From CBDUEF01 sp018063485 (GTDB lineage Bacteria; Pseudomonadota; Alphaproteobacteria; Rhodobacterales; Rhodobacteraceae): a stretch of 64,000 nucleotides of DNA. The stretch lies in NCBI GenBank assembly GCA_037045435.1, contig JBAOID010000033.1, positions 1 to 64,000 on the forward strand, read 5' to 3'. This document shows, one piece after another, positions 26,953 through 35,452 of this stretch; position 1 is the first letter of the stretch; each line of letters opens with the position of its first letter. The notes below the pieces were generated by a model that made no database searches, was not told where the DNA came from, and saw only the letters and a list, made by a program, of their open reading frames with translations. A program made the position numbers and the translations under genes.

Positions 26953-27113
26953 AATAACGACGTAGCCTAAGATCTCTCAGCCGCCCTCAAAAGGCGGTAC
27001 AAACCGGTCGGTTACGGTTGGGAGGGGCGCAAAACGAATCTGCATGGCGATCTTCCAAAGATTTCGTCACGGCTACCAAGCCGAACTGGCCAAAGCGACC
27101 GGTTTCTTGCAGA

Positions 27114-27479
27114 TTACGCCCGCTCGACCAGCCGCCCCAACACCCGCCCGCCAAGGATATGCAGATGGTAATGCGGCACTTCCTGCATCCCATGTGCGCC
27201 GGCATTGGTTATCGCACGGTAGCCCTCCTCCACCCCCACCATCGCGCATATTTTCGCGCAGGCACGGTGGAAATCCACGATCTCTTCTGCCGGGGCCTCG
27301 GCAGCGAAATGGTCAAATGTGACATAAGGCCCCTTTGGGATCACCAGTACATGCACCGGAGCGGCCGGGTTGATATCGTGAAAAGCCAAGGAATGCGGGG
27401 TTTCCAGCACGGTTTTGTTGGGGATTTCCCCGCGCAGGATGCGGGCGAAGATATTGGTTGGATCATAGGTATGGGGCAT
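27114..27479 (-). CDS. HIT-family nucleotide hydrolase/transferase
   Basis: This 121-aa histidine-triad protein has an N-terminal FARILRGEIPNKTVLETPHSLAFHDINPAAPVH region (shown in pieces: IFARILRGEIP, AFHDINP, HVLVIPKGP) and the active-site triad HYHLHIL near residue 108. HIT proteins of this HINT/YcfF type hydrolyse purine nucleoside phosphoramidates and related AMP conjugates. The ATG at 27479 is chosen because it matches the family start and is 5 bases after the stop of the upstream glycosyltransferase; the pair are probably cotranscribed. Confidence 0.93.
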   Translation of the reverse strand: MPHTYDPTNIFARILRGEIPNKTVLETPHSLAFHDINPAAPVHVLVIPKGPYVTFDHFAAEAPAEEIVDFHRACAKICAMVGVEEGYRAITNAGAHGMQEVPHYHLHILGGRVLGRLVERA

Positions 27480-27483
27480 GGGG

Positions 27484-29063
27484 TCAGTCCACAAACAGGT
27501 ATTCGGTCGCCGCAATCTCGCGGGCTTTCTCAACGGGGATATCAAGAAACTCGGCCAGAGGCACGGTATTTTCCTCGACGGTTGCGCTTTGCCTCAGTCG
27601 CGCCAGATTGGCAAAGCCTGCATCCCGCAATCGGTCGGATTCGAACCGCACATCATAGCGGATCGTTGGCAGCAGCCGGTCGATGGTTTCTTGCGGCGTG
27701 CGATCTCCGGCCAGACCCACACGTTTGGCATGGCCGATCAGATAGTCATCGCTGAAATCGCATTCGATTTCCAATAGCCGTACCTTGGCCTTGTCGTTAT
27801 AGAAATCTTGCATCAGATCGACATTGGCCGGATCAATGCACACGATCAGCTTGTCGGTCTGCCAATAGTCAAACAACATCCGCATCAGCGCGCGTCTATG
27901 CCGAGTGCGCTTTTCCAGCGTTGACTGGATACCGCCGAGATCGGGCAGCGGCGTTGACGCCTCATTGAACAGATACTCAAGTGCAGGCAGACCAGTAACC
28001 TGACGCACGCGCTCAACCAGGCGCTTTGCAACGTGCCATTTCTTGCAGGTTACCATCATCAGCGTGCGCTCTCGGCCCAAAGAGCTTTCGGTTTCCCAGA
28101 ACCGCGGGGCAAACCGCCGGCCGATCCGACCACGCCCGGCCAGAAACTGAAACAGCGTGCGCCCTTCGTTCGAAATGCCAAAGCGCGACATTCTTTGCGG
28201 CATATAGATTGCCCAGGCGTTCCTTCAGATCCTTGGCATCCGGGCTGATCTTGCGGGCAAACAGATAGTCCTGGCTGATAAGACAGATCATATTGATCAT
28301 CATAGAAATTCACCGGCATCCCGTAATCGGTGAACATCAGGAAGGTCAGCGTCCGCGCACGGATCTGGTGTTCCGGTACCAGATGCCGCACGATGGTTTG
28401 AAAAAATGTCTCATCCGGGATCCAGGTTGTACTGAAAAAACGCATCACATCGCGACGTTTGCTGGCAAAATCAAGCACCGACTCGATTGTGCGCCTGCGT
28501 AGGCACCACCATTGGCTGCCGATCTGCATCCCGATGTCGGCGGGTATCTTGCGTGCCAAATGCAGGCGTTTTTGCAGGTTCATCGAGGCATAGAACAGCG
28601 GCTTGGAGTTGCGCTCGTTGAACCAGTGGCGATAGATCAGCCGTTCTTGCTTGATCCCGGTCTTGATCCATTCCGATTTGAAGAAATCGAAGCTCTCGAT
28701 GTAATCGACATCTTCCTTGTCCAGAAAATCATGAGTGTATTCGGCCGATTTTATCGGCATGCAATCGCCCGACAGCATGTAAAAATGCGTTGCCCGCGGG
28801 AATTGCTCGACTGCCGCCTGAACCGCTTGCAAGGTGGCGTCAATCAGGCTCCATTCGCCCCAGCCGCATTTCACGCGGCGCTTGGCAAAGGTGACAGACT
28901 GGTTTGGCTCAAGCGCCGTCTTGATCAGATCGTAGTCCTTTGACGCGGCGCGGCCATCGAAATGGATCGCCACAAAGTCGCCTGCCGCCGTCAGGCGTTG
29001 TGCCTGGGCGATGATCCCGGCAGGATCCTTGTGACACAGAAGAATGAAGGCGATTCTTGCCAT
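27484..29063 (-). pseudogene. Core-2/I-branching-type glycosyltransferase, two frameshifts
   Basis: Joined across two one-base insertions (about 28290 and 28190), this is one protein of about 525 aa. The N-terminal half is a GT14-like Core-2/I-branching domain: IAFILLCHKDP, VAIHFDGRAA, HFYMLSGDCMPIK, and WCLRRRTIESVL with WIPDETFFQT. The C-terminal half is a conserved module usually found with this domain in Rhodobacteraceae (LMMVTCKKWHVAKRLVERV, CIDPANVDLMQDFYND, EETL-like PQETIDRLLPTIRYDVRFESDRLRDAGF in pieces). It likely adds a sugar to surface polysaccharide or glycan in the cytoplasm. It is divergent from a sulfotransferase, which suggests a shared surface-glycan role. Confidence 0.78.
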
Positions 29064-29203
29064 TATGGAAATATTAAGCACATAGATATGTCATTGTTTC
29101 CCTAATTAGCGCGAACAGCCATTGAAAAGACAGAGTTTGTTTGCTTTTTTGTGCCGAATTGGTTCCGACACGCCTTTGGTGTGCCGGGCGTAAGGAGAAT
29201 GGT

Positions 29204-30022
29204 ATGGGTTTCCCCGGAACGTGGATGACGGAAAGCGAAAGTGTGGTTTATCGGGTGGTGCCAAAATGCGCCTGCTCGACCATTGGCCAGATCATGTTTT
29301 ACTCCGACCACGGTGAATTTTTTGACGGCGACATCCACGATGCCACCGCAGGCATGCACAAATGGGCGCTGGAGGGCAGCCAGCAGCTTATCGAGCGCAA
29401 TGTAAAGACGCATAAATCCTATGCCTTTACCTGCGTGCGCAATCCCTACACGCGGATCCTGTCGTCGTTCTTTGACAAGATCTGTGGCGTCCAGCGCAAT
29501 GGAAAACGCTATCGCGGCAATCTGGTGCCGCTTTTGGTACAGAAATACGGGATCGAAGTAGGTGGGCCGGATGGTCGCGCCGAGTTCGATCAGATCGCCA
29601 GTTTCCGCCGCTTTCTGCTCTTTGCGCGCGACACCATCCGGTTCAAGAAGCCGATGGAGCCCGATATCCACTGGTCGGCCATGGCGGGTCACATTTCGAC
29701 CTATATCGTCAACGGTGGGCGCTATGATCAGATTTTCTTCACCGAGAAGTTTGATGAAGGCATGGCCGGGGTGCTGAAACACATCACCACCAGGCACAAG
29801 GTTGATCTGAAAAAGATTCCCAGGTTCAACGAGAGCGAAGGTCACGGGCCCAAACGCTTGCATCCAGTCGAGGATTACTTTGACGATCTGTCAAAACATC
29901 TGATGTGGGAAATCTACAAGCGCGATTTCCAGCTTTTCAAATATGATTTCGACAATCCGGCCAACAAGATGCCGCTGGCAGAGGTTGATCTGGCCGAAGT
30001 TCACGCCAAGCTTGGGGACTGA
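29204..30022 (+). CDS. sulfotransferase family 2-type protein
   Basis: The protein has 272 aa from the ATG at 29204, chosen for its TAAGGAG site; the frame is open upstream. The PAPS 5'-phosphosulfate loop is seen as RVVPKCACSTIGQIMF near residues 17-32, and the 3'-phosphate motif as FTCVRNPYTRILSSFFD near 79-95, followed by TEKFDEGM and a C-terminal YKRDFQLFKYDFD. This is the membrane-associated/carbohydrate sulfotransferase class, which transfers sulfate from PAPS to a glycan hydroxyl or amine. The divergent glycosyltransferase supports decoration of a cell-surface polymer. Confidence 0.85.
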   Translation: MGFPGTWMTESESVVYRVVPKCACSTIGQIMFYSDHGEFFDGDIHDATAGMHKWALEGSQQLIERNVKTHKSYAFTCVRNPYTRILSSFFDKICGVQRNGKRYRGNLVPLLVQKYGIEVGGPDGRAEFDQIASFRRFLLFARDTIRFKKPMEPDIHWSAMAGHISTYIVNGGRYDQIFFTEKFDEGMAGVLKHITTRHKVDLKKIPRFNESEGHGPKRLHPVEDYFDDLSKHLMWEIYKRDFQLFKYDFDNPANKMPLAEVDLAEVHAKLGD

Positions 30023-30106
30023 GAGGTCAGGCAGAGTGCTCTGCAGGCCATGGCAGCAATGCACCGAACGGCGGGGCAGTCTCTTGGCGGAGGCGCCTCG
30101 TGGTCC

Positions 30107-30224
30107 CTAGAGCGCGTTGCGTCAATTTGAATTCACCTTGCAACCCGAACGCGTTTGCAAGCGCAATCGCTGCCTCGGGTTGCAAGGTGAATACATGTAT
30201 CCGATTGAACGCAACGCGCTCTAG
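30107..30224. repeat. 118-bp hairpin repeat element, copy 2 (complete)
   Basis: The element is bounded by CTAGAGCGCGTTGCGT and ACGCAACGCGCTCTAG, an exact inverted repeat. It contains a second, internal inverted repeat (TTCACCTTGCAACCCGA and TCGGGTTGCAAGGTGAA). The whole can fold into a cruciform or long hairpin. No ORF is present, consistent with a MITE or REP-type element. Its right end CTAG supplies the TAG stop codon of the minus-strand FAD oxidoreductase gene. Confidence 0.9.
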
Positions 30225-31441
30225 ATGATCGCCTTTTCAAAGAATCCGCGGCCTTCGGTCACGCGGTCAAAGCCGAAGGGCGAAAGATCGAGGGTGCGAT
30301 AGTTGCCATAGATCAACCATTCCGCCGTGCCACGTCCCATTGCCGGGGATTGCTGCAATCCATGACCGGAAAACCCGTTCAGGAAAAGAAAGTTCTCCAC
30401 CACACTATGCGGACCGGTGATGGCATTTTGGTCCAGCGTATTGAAATCGTAATGTCCGGCCCATTCCCGTTGAATCTTGATCGCCTCGAATTGAGGGATC
30501 CTTGTGGCAAGCAGCGGCCAGATCTGTTCTTGCCAAAGCCCGTGATCCATCGAGAAATCGTCGAAATCCACTGCTGGATCGTCTTCGGAATAGCCGCCGC
30601 ACATATAGGTGGTCTTGCCATCTTGCCGGACGTGAAATCCGGCTGGATCAATCGTCAGCGGCAGGTCGCGCTCGAGCGGCGTTTCAGCCGAGAATACCCA
30701 AGTATAGCGCTTACGCGGCTCGATCGGAATTTCAATCCCGGCCATGCGTGCCATTACCGCGCCCCGCGTTCCCGAAGCATTCACGATCTGCCCACAGTAA
30801 ATCACCTCGCCCGACTTCAGCGTGACCGTCTCAACCCGCGTTCCTGTGGAATTTCGACCCAGTGCCACCACTTCATTGGCCAGATACTCCACCCCCTTGG
30901 CCCGCGCCTGCCGGCGGAACCAGTCAAATACGGTGATGCCATCAAAATAGCCTTCGTCCACCGTATTGATGCTGCCCAAGATCAGATCGTCTGTCTCGTA
31001 AAACGGATATTCTGTTTTGATTTCATCCGCCGTCAACAGCCGGGTTGCCGCCCCTGCCGCCGTCTGCACCGCATGGCTGGCACGCAGGCTGTCAGCAAAA
31101 GCGGGGGTGTTGGCCAGATACATGTAGCCAAAGTTCTGGATCTTCAGTTTGGGGGCACCGCTATCGGGGCCCATGAAACGCGGCAAGTTCTGTACGAACT
31201 CGGCGCCGAATTGCGAAATCTGCACATTCAACCGGGCTGAGAACTGCTGCCGAATACAGGAATTGGTGTGAGAGGTTGCCGCGAACTCGTAACTTGGGTC
31301 GCGTTCGATCACCAGAACCGAGCCATTGAAATCGGGATTATCAGCCAGAAACCAGGCGGTGGCAGATCCCAGCATCGCGCCACCGATGATGACGATATCA
31401 TAGCTGCTTTTCTTGGGGGCATCCATTCTCAGCGACGACAT
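30221..31441 (-). CDS. FAD-dependent oxidoreductase (DAO family)
   Basis: This 406-aa flavoprotein of the D-amino-acid oxidase/sarcosine oxidase superfamily has the dinucleotide-binding motif IVIIGGAMLGSATAWFLA at about 16-33. Further FAD contacts are seen in SCIRQQFS and NASGTRGAVMARMAGIEIPIEPRKRY (in pieces), and the C-terminal flavin motif FLFLNGFSGHGLQQSPAMGR has the usual G-GHG pattern. Enzymes of this group oxidise secondary amines or amino acids; the substrate is not evident. A GGAGGG site precedes the ATG. The last codons and stop fall in the hairpin repeat, so the C-terminus (GFFEKAII) may have been altered slightly by its insertion. Confidence 0.88.
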   Translation of the reverse strand: MSSLRMDAPKKSSYDIVIIGGAMLGSATAWFLADNPDFNGSVLVIERDPSYEFAATSHTNSCIRQQFSARLNVQISQFGAEFVQNLPRFMGPDSGAPKLKIQNFGYMYLANTPAFADSLRASHAVQTAAGAATRLLTADEIKTEYPFYETDDLILGSINTVDEGYFDGITVFDWFRRQARAKGVEYLANEVVALGRNSTGTRVETVTLKSGEVIYCGQIVNASGTRGAVMARMAGIEIPIEPRKRYTWVFSAETPLERDLPLTIDPAGFHVRQDGKTTYMCGGYSEDDPAVDFDDFSMDHGLWQEQIWPLLATRIPQFEAIKIQREWAGHYDFNTLDQNAITGPHSVVENFLFLNGFSGHGLQQSPAMGRGTAEWLIYGNYRTLDLSPFGFDRVTEGRGFFEKAII

Positions 31442-31757
31442 TCAAAGAATCCCTCCGTTGCGGGCGGCAGCCATAACTCTGACGATCTTTGCATCAGACT
31501 GATCATGAACTTCTCGCGCCGTTGTTTTCCAAATATCGCAAAGCACCAAACCGCGACAAAGATGTGTCGTGTGACGCTTTGCGATTTCATCATATCGAGT
31601 GCCGGAACGGAAGGCCATCAGCGCCGGCATGAAATACTGGCCCTCATCCTTGATTTCGGGATCAGCCGTGGCGGTGGTGATGCAATCGGCCCCTTGTCAG
31701 TCAGCGGCGAACCCGCGTAAGTCGCTGTGCAATCGGCAAGTCAGGCAGGTTTTCGCG
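31442..31757. other. 316-base divergent spacer
   Basis: The spacer lies between the leftward FAD oxidoreductase and the rightward TSUP exporter. It must hold both promoters, but I see no clear operator or -10/-35 pair. The open frame upstream of 31758 has no ribosome-binding site and is not counted. Confidence 0.5.
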
Positions 31758-32501
31758 ATGTCTTTTGATCATCTGATGCTGTTCATGGCTGGTGCGGCAG
31801 CCGGTGGTTTGATTAACGGGCTTGCTGGCTTTGGGTTGTCGATGTTCGCCATGGGATTCTGGCTCCAGATCATGCTCCCGGTTCAGGCGGTGCCCGTTAT
31901 GGTGGTCACGGCCGTGATGACCGGATTTCAGGGCGCATGGACGGTGCGCCGGGCAATCTTTGACCATCCGGGGCGGTTGGCGATCTTTGCGGTTCCCGGT
32001 CTGATCGGCGTGCCGTTTGGCATCCATCTGCTCGCCTCGCTTGATCCGCATGTGATAAAGCTGACGTTGGCCGGTTTCATGCTGTTTTATGGGGCGTTTT
32101 TCACCCTGCGCCGATCCTTGCCGAACTTTTCACGGCCCACCCCGCTGCTTGACGGCCTGATCGGGTTCGCCAGCGGTGTGTTGGGCGGTGCAACCTCGCT
32201 GTCCGGGCCATTGCCGACCATGTGGTGCGCGCTGCGCGGCTGGCCCAAAGCGGAAACGCGCGGGGTATTGCAGGCCTTCAATATCGTTATTCTTACGGTA
32301 ACTGCCGTGGGCCTGTTCCTGCGTGGAAGCTATACTTGGCAGGTTCTGATACAGATCGCGCTGGCGCTGCCGGTGACGATCCTGTCTGCTCAACTTGGCC
32401 TGTATCTGTTCAGACATCTGCGGGATGATCAGTTCCGCCGCCTGCTGATCTTTCTGATGTTCGCCTTTGGGGCGATGCTGACGATCAACGAATTGAGGTA
32501 G
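31758..32501 (+). CDS. TSUP (TauE/SafE) family membrane exporter
   Basis: This 247-aa inner-membrane protein has about eight hydrophobic segments in two related halves. Each half starts with a family motif: GAAAGGLINGLAGFGLSMFA near the N-terminus and GFASGVLGGATSLSGPLPTMW near residue 140. TSUP proteins export sulfite, sulfoacetate or other organosulfur anions. The ATG at 31758 is chosen because homology begins there. It is a single-gene unit divergent from the FAD oxidoreductase, and the GH42 gene ends convergently 48 bases later. Confidence 0.9.
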   Translation: MSFDHLMLFMAGAAAGGLINGLAGFGLSMFAMGFWLQIMLPVQAVPVMVVTAVMTGFQGAWTVRRAIFDHPGRLAIFAVPGLIGVPFGIHLLASLDPHVIKLTLAGFMLFYGAFFTLRRSLPNFSRPTPLLDGLIGFASGVLGGATSLSGPLPTMWCALRGWPKAETRGVLQAFNIVILTVTAVGLFLRGSYTWQVLIQIALALPVTILSAQLGLYLFRHLRDDQFRRLLIFLMFAFGAMLTINELR

Positions 32502-32549
32502 TGCGCCCGTTTTGCGCCATCCCCTATCCTTCGCGCCAGATTGCAACAT

Positions 32550-34511
32550 CTACCGGTGCCAGAACCTTCCCCCCAGGAGAAAGACCGCCTTTGGTCCGGC
32601 GGGCAGCAGGGCAGGCTGAGAGCCGTAGTTGAAGCCAAAGACCAAATCCCCCCGCCGCGTGATCCTGATATCACCGAGGTCGGGCAGGGTATCAACTTCG
32701 GCCCATGCCAAAGTGTCGGCCATAATCGCCCGCATCAGCTCGCCCGTTGCAAGCGTGGCCAGATAGCGCGCCTTGTTGTTGCCAATCATCGCAGGACTGG
32801 CGTTGCGATAATCTCCGTCAAAGCGGGCCAGAACCGGCTCCTCACTGACCACGGTCTCCCGCCACCCCTTTGCCTCATAGCGGGTATTTCCAAAAATCAC
32901 CTGTTGCGGGGCATAGTCGGGCAGGCTTTCCACGCGCGTGACCTGTATCTTCAACAGGGTTGCAAGTGGCCCCGGCGGCAGGTTTGCCGGAATATGCATG
33001 TCGGCGGTTTTGCTGCCTGAGCGAGGCCCAAACAGAACCTTGGTCCGCGATTGCGCCAGTTTCTCGACAAATTCCGGTGTTGGAATCAACAGATCAGGCG
33101 CCAGAACCAGCGCATAACCTTCTAGGTCCGAGTGTTGGCCAATCACATCAACATCGACGCCAAAGCGCGAGACTGCTGCATACCATTCAAGCGCAATATG
33201 CGACGCGCGATAGCTTTCGCCTTGGGGCAGGCTGCGGCTTGCCCAGCGTGACGGGTAATCAAGCACCAACGCGACCTTGGATTTCTGGCGCGGCGGCATC
33301 TCGGGCAACAGCGCCTTTTCGCGGGCAACCTGCGCCACTTCCAGATAGCCCTGATCGGGCGTGCTGTCGGGCAGCAACAGGCCGGCATGAAATTGCTCTT
33401 GCGCAAACGGGGCCTGCCGCCAGCGGAAATACGATACCATATCGACGCCATGCGCAAAGGCGAGCCATGTCCACAAACGCACCATGCCATCCGCCGGAGC
33501 CGGATTATGCGCCGCCCAATTCACCGGTCCGGGCTGTTGCTCCATCACCCAGACGCGGCCCTTGCCAACGGCGCGATAGATATCGTGATTGAATGCCGTT
33601 TGATCCGGATCACCAACCCGCAGGTAGTGCGCTTTTTCGGCGTCGCTCAGCCGGCCGTTGGTCAGCCCGCCCATCGGGTAAACGTCCCACGAGGCGACGT
33701 CGATATCCGCACCCAGATCATGGTGATCGAAATCGGTATTCTGGTTCATGAAATTATGCGTCACCGGACGCCCTGGCGAAAACCGCCGCAGCAGATCAAC
33801 CTGCGCTTTGTTGAAGGCCCGCACCTGATCCGATGAGAAGCGGATAAAATCGACCAGATGCGTCGGTGTGGGCTCATCCACCAGATTGTTGGGCAGTTCG
33901 ATCTGCGAAAAATCCGAGTAGGTCATCGACCAGAAGTTGTTGCCCCAGGCGCGGTTCATCTCGGAAATCGTTCCGTAGCGTTTCGAAAGCCAGTCGCGGA
34001 ACGCCGCAAGAGCCGCCTCGGAATAGCTGTAGATGGTGTCGTGATCGCCATATTCGTTGTCGGTTTGCCAGGCGTGGACAAATGGGTTCTGACCGTAGCG
34101 TCGGGCAATGGCCTCGGTGATCCGGGCGGATTCGAGCCGGTAGCGTGGGCTGGAAAAGCAATAGTGCCGCCGCGCCCCGAATTTGCGCGTAGTTCCGGTT
34201 TCATCCACCGGCAAAATATCCGGGTAGCGGTCAATCAACCATTTCGGCGGCGCTGCTGTTGGCGTGCACAGGATCACCTTCAGCCCGGCTTCCCCCAAGA
34301 CGCGCACTGCCTCATCCAGCCATTGCCAATCATAGCGACCAGACTCCGGCTCGATCTTGGCCCAGGAAAACTCGGCAATCCGCACCCAGGTCAGGCCCAG
34401 CGCCACCATTTCCGACGCATCTTGCTCCCATTTCTCGCGGGGCCATTGCTCGGGGTAATAGCACACCCCCAGATCAGGGCCATGTTGGCGGGGAGCAGAG
34501 GTCAAGGTCAT
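32550..34511 (-). CDS. GH42 beta-galactosidase
   Basis: This 653-aa cytoplasmic glycoside hydrolase of family 42 has the usual length. The A-domain TIM barrel begins at DLGVCYYPEQWP (about 13-24). The acid/base Glu is E153 in WQTDNEYGDH and the nucleophile is E324 in WVMEQQPGPVNW. The B domain (trimerisation) covers about residues 390-600, with SKVALVLDYPSRWA, and a short C-terminal beta domain ends the protein. It would release galactose (or arabinose) from beta-linked oligosaccharides brought in by a transporter elsewhere. The nearby sugar importer at 35453 may supply it. Confidence 0.93.
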   Translation of the reverse strand: MTLTSAPRQHGPDLGVCYYPEQWPREKWEQDASEMVALGLTWVRIAEFSWAKIEPESGRYDWQWLDEAVRVLGEAGLKVILCTPTAAPPKWLIDRYPDILPVDETGTTRKFGARRHYCFSSPRYRLESARITEAIARRYGQNPFVHAWQTDNEYGDHDTIYSYSEAALAAFRDWLSKRYGTISEMNRAWGNNFWSMTYSDFSQIELPNNLVDEPTPTHLVDFIRFSSDQVRAFNKAQVDLLRRFSPGRPVTHNFMNQNTDFDHHDLGADIDVASWDVYPMGGLTNGRLSDAEKAHYLRVGDPDQTAFNHDIYRAVGKGRVWVMEQQPGPVNWAAHNPAPADGMVRLWTWLAFAHGVDMVSYFRWRQAPFAQEQFHAGLLLPDSTPDQGYLEVAQVAREKALLPEMPPRQKSKVALVLDYPSRWASRSLPQGESYRASHIALEWYAAVSRFGVDVDVIGQHSDLEGYALVLAPDLLIPTPEFVEKLAQSRTKVLFGPRSGSKTADMHIPANLPPGPLATLLKIQVTRVESLPDYAPQQVIFGNTRYEAKGWRETVVSEEPVLARFDGDYRNASPAMIGNNKARYLATLATGELMRAIMADTLAWAEVDTLPDLGDIRITRRGDLVFGFNYGSQPALLPAGPKAVFLLGGRFWHR

Positions 34512-34600
34512 GGTCTGGTCTTTCGGTAGGGATTTGCTTGCTGGGCGGGTGAGGCAACCGGTTTGGCAAGGCTATCTGATTTCTGGCAACCAAGTGTAAC

Positions 34601-35293
34601 TCACCATGCGACGGTTGCACCGTCAAAGGCGCGGAATGTTCCACTGTCGCTATGATCTGCTTTGGTCAAAAGCGCCAAAAGGGCGGCGGCGCTGTCGCTG
34701 ACGGCGAGTTCGGCATCGGCCCCGCCCATATCGGTCTTGATCCAGCCCGGATGCAGCGACAATACCGTCAGACCGGTATCATCTGCCAGCTTTACCGTGG
34801 CCATGTTCAGTGCGGCCTTGGAGCATTTATAGGCATAGTCGCCGTCGGGATCGGCCCCCTCGACCATTGAACCGGCCCGGCTTGAGATATTGGCGACAAG
34901 ACCGCGACCAAGCCGCAAATTGGGCAGGAGTGCCCGAGTAACCAGCAATGGCCCCAGGGCATTCACGGCCATCACGGCCAGGAAATCCTTGATCTCTACC
35001 GCATCAAGCCCGTCGGTTGCGCCGCGGATGCCCGCATTGTTGATCAGCAAATCCAAGGGCCTGCCTGACAGTGTGGCGGCCATTTTCTTGACCGAGAGGG
35101 CATCCGTGACATCGCAGGCAACGGGGGTAATCCGCGCATCCAACCTGCTTAGTGCAAAGCGTTCCGGTTCACGGCAGGCAGCGATCACCTCTACACCTGA
35201 GCGGGCCAATTGCACGACAAGCTCCAGCCCCAAGCCACGACTTGCCCCGGTAACCACCGCCAGGTTTGGCGCGTGCTGATTTTTTTGCAACAT
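34601..35293 (-). CDS. short-chain dehydrogenase/reductase
   Basis: The SDR has 230 aa from the ATG at 35293, where family homology starts; the frame is open to 35410. It has the nucleotide motif TGASRGLGLE, the NNAG motif LLINNAGIRG, the catalytic Ser in NISSRAGS and YAYKCSKAA (YxxxK), then a SLHPGWIKTDMGG exit loop. The pattern resembles the C-factor/sepiapterin-like classical SDRs. The substrate is unknown. It is divergent from the sugar ABC operon and shares the 35294-35452 spacer with its operator. Confidence 0.87.
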   Translation of the reverse strand: MLQKNQHAPNLAVVTGASRGLGLELVVQLARSGVEVIAACREPERFALSRLDARITPVACDVTDALSVKKMAATLSGRPLDLLINNAGIRGATDGLDAVEIKDFLAVMAVNALGPLLVTRALLPNLRLGRGLVANISSRAGSMVEGADPDGDYAYKCSKAALNMATVKLADDTGLTVLSLHPGWIKTDMGGADAELAVSDSAAALLALLTKADHSDSGTFRAFDGATVAW

Positions 35294-35328
35294 TTTCTGG
35301 CCCCCTGCGCTTCTCAAATCATCTTTAC

Positions 35329-35344
35329 ATAAAAACGATTTTAT
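35329..35344. promoter_or_regulatory. LacI-type operator candidate, site 1
   Basis: ATAAAAACGATTTTAT is a palindrome with 6-base arms and centre ACGA, in the spacer between the SDR and the sugar ABC operon. The 13 bases ATAAAAACGATTT recur upstream of the LacI gene (44908-44920), which supports control of this operon by that regulator. Confidence 0.65.
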
Positions 35345-35452
35345 AGTAAAGGCGCTAAGAAGAACGCACCGATCCTCCCATAAACAGGGTTCTTTATGCC
35401 AACAACGCATGTCTTGGGTATGAGTTTTGCCTTAGTGGTAGGGGCCTGACTC

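Larger units (their letters stand above)
26518..27015 (-). mobile_element. IS66-family element B, fragment interrupted by element A
   Basis: This is the left part of a second, different IS66 element. On the minus strand from 27015 it begins GTAACCGACCGGTTT with a GC-rich hairpin (CCGCCTTTTGAGGGCGG). It contains a complete tnpA, and then the overlapping ATGA of tnpB followed by only about 20 bases of tnpB (MISRGTG) before the terminal repeat of element A. The remainder is absent from the other side of element A. Confidence 0.75.
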
